Below are positions 1 to 4,662 of a DNA stretch of 5,027 bases, piece after piece. Positions within the stretch are counted from its first letter, which is position 1. The number at the start of each line of letters is the position of its first letter. The position numbers and the translations under genes are program-made. The notes below the pieces were generated by a model, which saw nothing but the letters and a program-made list of their open reading frames with translations, made no database searches and had not been told where the DNA came from. The stretch is from Candidatus Atribacter alterifermentans (GTDB taxonomy: Bacteria; Atribacterota; Atribacteria; Atribacterales; Atribacteraceae), in the NCBI GenBank assembly GCA_012517635.1, contig JAAYUP010000339.1, positions 1 through 5,027 of the forward strand. The letters run 5' to 3'.

Positions 1-311
1 AGGTATTCTTCTTTTTCTAAATCCTCCCTTTTACTGGGACTACAGGTAACAGGTTTCTGGTTGGTATTGTATACTCTTTTAACCGTTAAGTCCTCTCACT
101 ATAAAAAGAACATGATAGACCCTCATTCCGCACAGTAACATTAGATAATGATGAAAACGCAGAGGGTTTACCCTCATTAGTTTTCGTTTTTTATTTTTTT
201 CTTTTCAATCCTAAATCGTGTGCTGTTCTGTTTAAAATTGGAATAGATCTTGATGAGGACTCTCTCATGATTTACAACTCTTTCTTTCTCCTTGTTATTT
301 ATGACATTTTT
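1..311. other. Left-edge stretch without a supportable gene
   Basis: No complete gene can be supported here. Two short open stretches run into the left edge. On the plus strand, frame 1 is open from base 1 to a TAA at 136-138 and is followed 15 bases later by a terminator, but its translation is very rich in Ser and Leu. On the minus strand, a frame open from about base 101 down to base 1 has a more protein-like composition rich in Lys and Glu (it includes KPVTCSPSKREDLEKEEY), but it has a stop upstream and no ATG, GTG or TTG. One of them may be the end or a decayed start of a gene lying mostly outside the window. A 25-codon minus ORF at 191-268 and a 32-codon minus ORF at 79-177 have no good ribosome site. 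Confidence 0.3.
153..200 (+). terminator. Intrinsic terminator, plus strand
   Basis: GAAAAC (153-158) pairs with GTTTTC (180-185). Inside it GAGGG (162-166) pairs with CCCTC (171-175) around the loop TTTA. The stem is followed by six T, one A and seven T (187-200). The T-run lies only on the plus-strand side, so it should end plus-strand transcripts entering from the left edge. The internal loops GCA and ATTA make the stem imperfect. Confidence 0.6.
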
Positions 312-821
312 TTACTCATTCTTTATCTTTCCCAGTATTTCCTGAGCCCATCGTTGGGCTTTTTCCTTAGTCCCATTTGGATCGTTTTTTAAAGGTTCTT
401 GAAACTCGATCTCTCCCAAAAATTCATTCCCTTTTAAAGCTTTTTTCAAGTTATCAAAAGTTTTCCCAACTTTCCCTCCACAACAAGCAAAGAAGGCTAT
501 TTTTTTCTTTTTGAGTTCAATAGAGGGAAAAAGTGTTCGAAACGCTGGCACATAATTCCCTGCCCATACTGGAGTTCCAAAAATAATCAATTGGTAATCC
601 CGAAAGTCTTTTCCTAAAGGAAAAAGAGGAGGTCGGCTTCGAAAAATGACTTGCATGCCGCCAATAAAATACTTTAAAAAACCTTTGTATTTATATGGAC
701 TTTTTATTCTTAATTCTAATCCCTCGGCATCTATTTTCTGTTGGATTGCTTTCGCAATATGCCGAGTATTCCCATCCAGAGAATAATAGCAAACCAAAGT
801 TTTTATTCTGTTTGAAGCCAT
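312..821 (-). CDS. Flavodoxin-family protein
   Basis: A 169-residue single-domain flavodoxin-like protein, expected to bind FMN and carry electrons or act as a small NAD(P)H-dependent flavin reductase in the cytoplasm. Visible motifs are the phosphate-binding loop YSLDGNTRHIA (residues 13-23; the S-x-x-G-N-T core is 14-19), the second FMN loop GTPVWAGNY (82-90, with Trp86 placed to stack on the isoalloxazine ring), and a third loop FACCGGKVGKTFDNL (111-125). Length fits the family. The ATG is preceded by AAGGGGGG nine bases upstream, which supports the start. It lies 26 bp downstream of the DUF4342 gene on the same strand, so the two are probably cotranscribed. Adjacent Cys113 and Cys114 next to the FMN loop could make it redox sensitive, which is inference. 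The physiological partner is not evident, and the window contains no clear minus-strand terminator after it. Confidence 0.88.
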   Translation of the reverse strand: MASNRIKTLVCYYSLDGNTRHIAKAIQQKIDAEGLELRIKSPYKYKGFLKYFIGGMQVIFRSRPPLFPLGKDFRDYQLIIFGTPVWAGNYVPAFRTLFPSIELKKKKIAFFACCGGKVGKTFDNLKKALKGNEFLGEIEFQEPLKNDPNGTKEKAQRWAQEILGKIKNE

Positions 822-830
822 TTAATTTGT

Positions 831-840
831 ACCCCCCTTA
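831..840 (-). promoter_or_regulatory. Ribosome binding site of the flavodoxin gene
   Basis: On the minus strand this reads TAAGGGGGGT, ending nine bases before the ATG. It lies in the 26-bp gap after the stop codon of the upstream DUF4342 gene, so the flavodoxin has its own initiation site within the operon. Confidence 0.7.
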
Positions 841-847
841 TTCGTAG

Positions 848-1156
848 TCATTTTTCCTGTTTTTCATCGTCCTTCTTTTCTTTCATTTTCTCTTCCTCAA
901 CTCTTACAATTTCAAACTTTACTTTGGTTAAAAGAGCTGCCATTGCTCCTAGTGCTGCCAGAACCGGAGCAACCAGCGTCACTATTCCACCGGCAACTAC
1001 GCCTGCAGTAAGAGGAACTTCTAAAAGAAGATCACCATTTTCTTTTTTAATAACCAAACGTCGAACATTTCCTTCTTGAATAAGTTCCTTAATTTTTTCA
1101 ATGATATCGCGAGCATTGACTTCAATTTCCTCTGTCCAGGTTTTTCGATTAGTCAT
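848..1156 (-). CDS. DUF4342 domain protein
   Basis: A 102-residue protein of unknown function that matches the DUF4342 pattern. Residues 7-35 form a charged, probably helical segment including the signature EGNVRRLVIK (28-37). It is followed by a short hairpin-like stretch GDLLLEVPLT (41-50). A long Gly/Ala/Val/Leu-rich hydrophobic segment (about 49-76) is long enough to cross or sit on a membrane. The C-terminus (87-102) is almost wholly Glu, Lys and Asp. The start is supported by GAGGAGGA six bases upstream. It is the first gene of a two-gene unit with the flavodoxin. Some family members elsewhere carry an N-terminal UBA-like segment; none is obvious here. The role is unknown, and the link to flavodoxin is inferred from position only. 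Confidence 0.85.
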   Translation of the reverse strand: MTNRKTWTEEIEVNARDIIEKIKELIQEGNVRRLVIKKENGDLLLEVPLTAGVVAGGIVTLVAPVLAALGAMAALLTKVKFEIVRVEEEKMKEKKDDEKQEK

Positions 1157-1162
1157 TTCCTT

Positions 1163-1170
1163 TCCTCCTC
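1163..1170 (-). promoter_or_regulatory. Ribosome binding site of the DUF4342 gene
   Basis: On the minus strand this reads GAGGAGGA, six bases before the ATG. It is a near-perfect Shine-Dalgarno sequence and fixes the start codon. Confidence 0.8.
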
Positions 1171-1187
1171 ATTTTAATGATTCTAAG

Positions 1188-1224
1188 TATTGTAATAATT
1201 TTTATTTCCTATTTCATTACAATA
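1188..1224. repeat. Inverted repeat framing the promoter, possible operator
   Basis: TATTGTAAT (1188-1196) and ATTACAATA (1216-1224) are perfect 9-bp reverse complements separated by 19 bases. One arm covers the proposed -10 box and the other touches the proposed -35 box. That layout would suit a dimeric repressor or activator site. No regulator gene is present in the window, so the role is inference. Confidence 0.35.
1189..1217 (-). promoter_or_regulatory. Candidate promoter of the DUF4342-flavodoxin unit
   Basis: On the minus strand ATGAAA (1217-1212, four of six bases of the -35 consensus) is separated by 17 bases from TACAAT (1194-1189, five of six bases of the -10 consensus). The implied transcript start near 1182 leaves a leader of about 25 bases with the ribosome site inside it. 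The DNA is AT-rich, so chance matches are possible. Confidence 0.45.
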
Positions 1225-1337
1225 TTGATGAATAATAAATAATTTTATCCTCATCCCCTTGGTCATTACCCTCTCCCCACTTAATCACGCTCTTTTTCTC
1301 TCATATTTTTCCGCTTTTAAAAAATTTTTCTTTCTTT

Positions 1338-1371
1338 CCTCTCCCCTGGTGGAAGAGGATGAAGGTGAGGG
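1338..1371 (-). repeat. CCCTCA-type hairpin repeat, copy 1 (inverted)
   Basis: Read on the minus strand, this copy begins CCCTCACCTTCATCCTCTTC and ends GGGGAGAGG. It matches copy 2 at 25 of 34 positions by eye without gaps. Its own stem is CCTCTTCC against GGGGAGAGG with a T-G pair. The sequence is GC-richer than its surroundings. Confidence 0.6.
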
Positions 1372-1440
1372 GGGAAACCTGAGCACCTCTACCAGGTTCA
1401 TTTTCAAAACACCCAACCTGAATCTCAATCTAAACTTTCA

Positions 1441-1475
1441 CCCTCATCCTGACCTTCTCCCATCAAGGGAGAAGG
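1441..1475 (+). repeat. CCCTCA-type hairpin repeat, copy 2
   Basis: It begins CCCTCATCCTGA and contains a perfect 9-bp stem, CCTTCTCCC (1453-1461) and GGGAGAAGG (1467-1475), around the loop ATCAA. It is in opposite orientation to copy 1, 69 bp away, so the pair could fold into one long imperfect hairpin. No T-run follows, so it is not a standard terminator. It resembles dispersed REP-like intergenic elements. Confidence 0.65.
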
Positions 1476-1557
1476 AATCAAAAAGTCGCCCCTCGGCATT
1501 TTTCGTCAATACTCCCTCGTCCTCTCAGCCTTTAATAGGCCCGATTAATCAAGTGAT

Positions 1558-1569
1558 CTGCCATGGCAG
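1558..1569. repeat. 12-bp perfect palindrome
   Basis: CTGCCATGGCAG is fully self-complementary. Two smaller symmetrical sequences stand just to its left: GCCT-ttaat-AGGC (1528-1540) and GATTAATC (1543-1550). They could be remains of dispersed intergenic repeats or protein binding sites; nothing here decides which. Confidence 0.4.
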
Positions 1570-1650
1570 GGATAGGTCGAATCTTGGGTTTTCATCCTCA
1601 TCTCATGTCATAAAATGGTATAAAGGTCTTTTCTAAAAAAGTATTAAACA

Positions 1651-2316
1651 CTATCCCACTTTTTCAAGAATTTCGGGTCCATCATTTTTAGGGTTGTTTA
1701 CTAATTTCGAAATGGGATAAGCTTGCATCGTGTTTTCGGGATAAGGTGCTAAAAGGGGAATAATTTGAGAAAGATCAGTAGAAGGATGAAGCCACCTATC
1801 GTAAGCATTTTCCGGGATTATAACCGGCATGCGGTCATGGATCGGACGGACCAGTTCGTTTGCTTCGGTGGTTAAAATCGTAAAGGTTTCTAAGAAATTA
1901 TCGTCGTGCACCCATCGCTCCCACAAACCAGCAAAAGCAAAGGTTTTCATATCTTTCATTCCAATAAAATAGGGAATTTTGGCTTTCCCTTCGCGTTTCC
2001 ATTCAAAAAAACCACTGGCAGGAATCAGCGCTCTCCTCCTTTGAAAAGCACTACGAAATGAAGGTTTTTCATGGATGGTTTCGGATCGGGCATTGATCAT
2101 CCGATCTCCGATCGAGGGGTCTTTTGCCCAAGATGGCACTAAACCCCATTTCATGCTGGACATCTTTTTCTTTTTATCCTTTTCTTGAAAGGTGATTACT
2201 GGCACAGTTTGACTGGGAGTAATATTATATCGGGGATTGAATTCTTCATCCAATCGCAACCCAAATATTTTTTCTAATTCCACCGGAGTAAGAATTAAGG
2301 CAAATCGTCCACACAT
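1651..2316 (-). CDS. SRAP-family abasic-site processing protein (YedK/HMCES type)
   Basis: A 221-residue, full-length SRAP protein. The family covalently caps abasic sites in single-stranded DNA: Cys2, exposed after removal of Met1, forms a stable thiazolidine link with the sugar aldehyde and shields the lesion from strand breakage. The sequence begins MCGRF. The active-site Asn is in MINAR (Asn75), Glu in GFFEW (Glu105) and His in PIHDRMP (His160). These numbers coincide with those of E. coli YedK. The WGLVPSW loop (57-63) and the ALIPASGFFEW strand are typical. The start is fixed by chemistry, because only this Met places Cys at position 2. There is no Shine-Dalgarno sequence; a TATAAT lies seven bases before the ATG, suggesting a leaderless mRNA. 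It is divergent from the binding-protein gene. No recA, lexA or polymerase gene is adjacent and no LexA box was recognised. Confidence 0.95.
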   Translation of the reverse strand: MCGRFALILTPVELEKIFGLRLDEEFNPRYNITPSQTVPVITFQEKDKKKKMSSMKWGLVPSWAKDPSIGDRMINARSETIHEKPSFRSAFQRRRALIPASGFFEWKREGKAKIPYFIGMKDMKTFAFAGLWERWVHDDNFLETFTILTTEANELVRPIHDRMPVIIPENAYDRWLHPSTDLSQIIPLLAPYPENTMQAYPISKLVNNPKNDGPEILEKVG

Positions 2317-2323
2317 ATAATTT

Positions 2324-2352
2324 ATTATAGCGAAGCTTTAAAATATAGAAAA
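2324..2352 (-). promoter_or_regulatory. Promoter of the SRAP gene, probably leaderless
   Basis: On the minus strand a perfect TATAAT (2329-2324) is followed by seven bases and then the ATG at 2316. With normal spacing transcription would start at or within a base or two of the A of ATG. The -35 hexamer at 17-bp spacing is TTTTCT (2352-2347), a poor match. No ribosome site precedes the ATG. Confidence 0.55.
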
Positions 2353-2439
2353 GGGAATACTTTTGTAAAAAATAATGAGACACTTTTATTTTGACTCTCC
2401 TTCTTACCATTGACTTCGTGGCTTTTCACCTTTCTAAGT

Positions 2440-2467
2440 TTGCAAAATAAGAAAAATATGGCACAAT
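2440..2467 (+). promoter_or_regulatory. Candidate promoter of the binding-protein gene
   Basis: TTGCAA (2440-2445), a 16-bp spacer, then CACAAT (2462-2467) preceded by TG at the extended -10 position (2459-2460). The implied start near 2474 leaves a leader of about 24 bases. An alternative is TTGACT (2410-2415), 17 bp, then TCTAAG (2433-2438). A second TTGACT lies at 2391-2396, 19 bp before the first, and could be part of a direct-repeat site. Confidence 0.45.
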
Positions 2468-2484
2468 AATAACAATAAAAGGTT

Positions 2485-2490
2485 AGGAGG
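2485..2490 (+). promoter_or_regulatory. Ribosome binding site of the binding-protein gene
   Basis: AGGAGG, seven bases before the ATG at 2498. It is a consensus Shine-Dalgarno sequence and supports the chosen start, which also gives a complete signal peptide. Confidence 0.85.
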
Positions 2491-2497
2491 GATAAGA

Positions 2498-3484
2498 ATG
2501 CTTAAAAAATTAATGGTTTTTTCACTCCTTCTCGTGATGGTTTTAGTTTTGGGAACGGTATCGTTTGCTCAGGAAAGTGAAACAAAACAATTGTATTTCC
2601 GTTTTGTAACCCACGGAGGTGATGATCCCTTTTGGGCAGTCGTAGTGAAGGGTGCTCAGGATGCTGCGAAGTTGCTGAATTGCAAGGTGGATTTTGATTT
2701 AGTCGGTGGCGATCTTGCCCTTCAGCAAAAAAGAATGCAAGAAGCAATAGCTATGAATGTTGATGGAATTGCCTTGGTCATAAATGATGATACCGTTTGG
2801 GACAAATTAGTGGAGGATGCTTTATCCAAAGGTATTCCAGTAGTCGCTATTGATAATGATGATACAGAAGGCGACAGAGGAAACAAGCGTTTGACCTATA
2901 TTGGGCAGGACGAATTCAAAGCTGGTTATGATTTAGCGGTACGGCTCTTTGAGGAAGGGAAAAAGAAAGGATTAGACCTTAGTCAAGCTCACGTCGCTAT
3001 GCCGGTTGAAGTTCCAGGAGCGATGTATGGCGTCGTTCGTTCCGATGGTGTTAAAAAAGCGATGGAAGAATTTGGTATTCCTTCATCGGAAATCATTGAT
3101 GCTGGTGGCTTGGAAATGACCACCGTTGAGCAAAGACTAACTTCTTATCTTATTTCCCATCCTGAAGCAACTTTTATAATAGGTTTAGGCGGAATTGTAA
3201 CCGATCGTATAACCGATGCTTTAAAAGCAGTTGGAAGGCAACCTGGTGAAGTCATCGCTGGTGGTTTTGATATGACTCCGGGAACATTAGTTGGATTAAA
3301 GGAGGGTTACATGACCGCTGCCATTGATTCACAACAATATCTGGCTGGTTTCTACGGGGTGTTAGTCCTCTATCATTACAAACTCTATGGTTTCCTGCCA
3401 ACAGTGAAAACCGGTGGATTCCTCATCGATAGCCCAGAAAAAATCAAACAAATTGAGGTTCTTTCTAAAGATTATATCCGATAA
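2498..3484 (+). CDS. Periplasmic sugar-type ABC substrate-binding protein (RbsB-like)
   Basis: A 328-residue type I periplasmic binding protein of the ribose/galactose-binding group (Peripla_BP_4). It should capture a sugar or related small solute outside the inner membrane and hand it to an ABC importer. Residues 1-24 are a Sec signal peptide (KK, hydrophobic core, cut after VSFA); there is no Cys for a lipid anchor. The mature part has two Rossmann-like lobes. Likely ligand contacts are HGGDDPFW (39-46), AIDNDD (117-122), GGFDMTP (255-261) and AAIDSQQ (274-280), the last being equivalent to the DQQ segment of RbsB relatives. Length is normal for the family. The gene has its own promoter and a strong terminator 16 bp after the stop, and no permease or ATPase gene is adjacent, so it appears monocistronic. 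The substrate cannot be named from sequence alone. Confidence 0.92.
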   Translation: MLKKLMVFSLLLVMVLVLGTVSFAQESETKQLYFRFVTHGGDDPFWAVVVKGAQDAAKLLNCKVDFDLVGGDLALQQKRMQEAIAMNVDGIALVINDDTVWDKLVEDALSKGIPVVAIDNDDTEGDRGNKRLTYIGQDEFKAGYDLAVRLFEEGKKKGLDLSQAHVAMPVEVPGAMYGVVRSDGVKKAMEEFGIPSSEIIDAGGLEMTTVEQRLTSYLISHPEATFIIGLGGIVTDRITDALKAVGRQPGEVIAGGFDMTPGTLVGLKEGYMTAAIDSQQYLAGFYGVLVLYHYKLYGFLPTVKTGGFLIDSPEKIKQIEVLSKDYIR

Positions 3485-3500
3485 AGATTCAAATCCTTCA

Positions 3501-3545
3501 AAAAACCGCGGTTTCAGGATAATTTAATCCAAAACCGCGGTTTTT
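3501..3545. terminator. Strong bidirectional intrinsic terminator
   Basis: AAAAACCGCGGTTT (3501-3514) is an exact reverse complement of 3532-3545. The stem continues as GGAT (3517-3520) with ATCC (3527-3530), interrupted by CA opposite A, around the loop AATTTA. The A-run on the left and T-run on the right give a U-tail in both directions. It ends the plus-strand binding-protein transcript 16 bp after its stop and the minus-strand cluster coming from the right. Each arm contains the self-palindrome AAACCGCGGTTT. Confidence 0.92.
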
Positions 3546-3555
3546 ATTTCATTCC

Positions 3556-3693
3556 TTATGGCAATGACTTCCCCACCGCCATCAATACAATCGGCAAAAT
3601 ATTTTCTTGGTTGAGAACCTCAAATATTTTATCTTGTCGGTATGAACCAATAATCCAGATAAAGGAGAAAAATTTAGTTCTTTGAAATCCCAT
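3556..3693 (-). pseudogene. Probable remnant: C-terminal tail of a nitroreductase-family protein
   Basis: A 45-codon frame whose product resembles the last 35-40 residues of nitroreductases. FIWIIGSYRQDKIFEVLN (11-28) followed by EN..P (30-34) and MAVGK (38-42) parallels the family pattern CWIG...DKV.EVL..PEN..PVA..P.GKP. The Cys of CWIG is replaced by Ile, and everything upstream, including the FMN-binding N-terminal region, is missing. It lies in the same frame as the DprA-like gene, whose TAA (3718-3720) is 24 bases before the ATG; a GTG at 3703-3705 is another possible start. The stop is 10 bp before the bidirectional terminator, as expected for the last gene of a transcript. It could instead be a real small protein: AAGTGGG upstream is a poor ribosome site. 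The family match is by eye and not certain. Confidence 0.42.
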
Positions 3694-3717
3694 AATAAAA
3701 CCCACTTTGATTTGAAA

Positions 3718-4614
3718 TTAATCAGCTTTATTGATAATTTTGCCATTCAGATCAACTGGAATAGCACCATTAGCAATAAAATAACGATTAGCACTCTTTT
3801 CGTTTTCTTCGGGATATCTGACAAAAAAGGTCTTATTCTGTCTCAACCCTCTCAAAATCCACCTCCATATTTGCCTTTTCTCAATCGCATCAGCAATAAA
3901 AATATCCTTGGCCATTCCATATAGCAATAAATCTCGCTGAAAGGTCCATTTCCTCCCGTTATTATTTTTAGGAAAAGTAGTACTGAGGAATAGCACTTGT
4001 CCATTCGTCACATACTGATCAAAAGCATCTAACGGTCTTTTTAAAGAGAGCACGCCCTGGTCCAATAGAACGAAAGACCGCCCCCCAAATTGAAGGCATA
4101 AATTGAGAATATAACGATGGTAGCCGGGTTCAATCGTGGTTATCAAAGTAATACCTTCCTGGACGAAACGTCGTACCAGGTTCTGTGTAAATATAAGCCC
4201 ATTTCCAGAACCATGGTTCGATCCCAAAATACACGCTGCCGGTGCATTGAAAAGAGCTGTATTCCCTTTGGTGTAAAAGAGAGTTGGAGCATGAGATTTT
4301 CCAAGTTTTTCTCGTAAGTGTGCAGAATAAAAACGGGAATGAACCGGGATGATATCAAAACCCTGTTCTGAGATTTTTTTAGTTATTGTTGTATAATAAG
4401 GGAGTTTTTCTTGAACCGATGTCAAATTTGCGACTTCTTCTTGGGAGAGATGGAAAAGACTTTCCCATTCTTCGGGTTTCAAAGCAAAAAAGTCTTGAAA
4501 AGCAAAACGATTTCTCAATAACCGGTCAAAAAAATCATTGATTTTTTCTCTGCTCCAATTTGGAAGGTGAGCCATCGCCACCCAATAGGCAGCTTCCGAT
4601 GAAACAGAAACCAT
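3718..4614 (-). CDS. Divergent DprA/Smf-like protein
   Basis: A 298-residue protein with the layout of DNA-processing protein A, which in its standard form binds single-stranded DNA and loads RecA during uptake or recombination. Residues about 8-63 resemble the N-terminal helix-hairpin domain (AMAHLPNWSREKINDFF). HSRFYSAHLREKLGKSHAPTLFYTKG (92-117) parallels the DprA segment YP..L..i.dpP.vLy.kG, and ACILGSNHGSGNGLIFTQNL (127-146) parallels the nucleotide-fold entry V.GSR..s.yG. The key motifs are altered: GSR is GSN (131-133), SGlA.GiD..aH becomes TTIEPGYHRYIL (159-170), and the FP.RNR region becomes TFQRDLLLYGMAKDIFIADA (224-243). AGAGGTC upstream of the ATG supports the start. It lies 48 bp downstream of the URO-D-family gene on the same strand. 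It may be a specialised or decaying paralogue; a canonical DprA role should not be assumed. Confidence 0.7.
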   Translation of the reverse strand: MVSVSSEAAYWVAMAHLPNWSREKINDFFDRLLRNRFAFQDFFALKPEEWESLFHLSQEEVANLTSVQEKLPYYTTITKKISEQGFDIIPVHSRFYSAHLREKLGKSHAPTLFYTKGNTALFNAPAACILGSNHGSGNGLIFTQNLVRRFVQEGITLITTIEPGYHRYILNLCLQFGGRSFVLLDQGVLSLKRPLDAFDQYVTNGQVLFLSTTFPKNNNGRKWTFQRDLLLYGMAKDIFIADAIEKRQIWRWILRGLRQNKTFFVRYPEENEKSANRYFIANGAIPVDLNGKIINKAD

Positions 4615-4620
4615 TTTAAT

Positions 4621-4629
4621 GACCTCTTT
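4621..4629 (-). promoter_or_regulatory. Ribosome binding site of the DprA-like gene
   Basis: On the minus strand this reads AAAGAGGTC, with the GAGG core eight bases before the ATG. It is a moderate Shine-Dalgarno match within the 48-bp gap after the URO-D-family gene. Confidence 0.6.
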
Positions 4630-4662
4630 TTATTAAATAATAAATTGGCTGCCTTTTTCTGT

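Larger units (their letters stand above)
1225..1650. other. Gene-free, repeat-bearing intergenic region
   Basis: No convincing coding frame exists on either strand. Plus-strand open frames run straight through the hairpin repeats and give low-complexity products such as HPHPDLLPSREKE, typical of translated intergenic repeats. Contents: a C-rich stretch at 1247-1279 that may be a worn copy of the repeats to its right, an inverted pair of CCCTCA-type repeats (1338-1371 and 1441-1475), CAGGTT/AACCTG arms (1393-1398 and 1415-1420), and a group of palindromes at 1528-1569. Both flanking genes are on the minus strand. No clear T-tailed terminator for the SRAP gene was found here. Confidence 0.6.

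Noticed and set aside
191..268. 25-codon minus-strand small ORF after the flavodoxin gene
   Set aside because: The AAGGAG upstream is 19 bases from the ATG, too far, and the end of the frame is the T-tract of the terminator read in reverse.
1453..1475. Hairpin of repeat copy 2 as a terminator for the SRAP gene
   Set aside because: The stem is perfect, but no T-run follows on either strand and it is about 175 bp from the stop codon.
1338..1475. CRISPR array
   Set aside because: There are only two divergent copies, in opposite orientation, without regular spacers or cas genes.
1259..1636. 125-codon plus-strand open frame
   Set aside because: It runs across both hairpin repeats, gives a low-complexity Ser/Pro/Leu-rich product, has no ribosome site, and matches the usual artefact of translating intergenic repeats.
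2502..2747. 81-codon minus-strand frame inside the binding-protein gene
   Set aside because: It is antisense to a clear, full-length gene and has no recognisable domain.
3682..3924. 80-codon plus-strand frame antisense to the DprA-like gene and the nitroreductase-like fragment
   Set aside because: It has biased composition and no ribosome site; it is a shadow of the minus-strand coding frame.
4117..4358. Two short frames (plus 4117-4317, minus 4143-4358) inside the DprA-like gene
   Set aside because: Both lie within the longer DprA-like frame and show no family resemblance.
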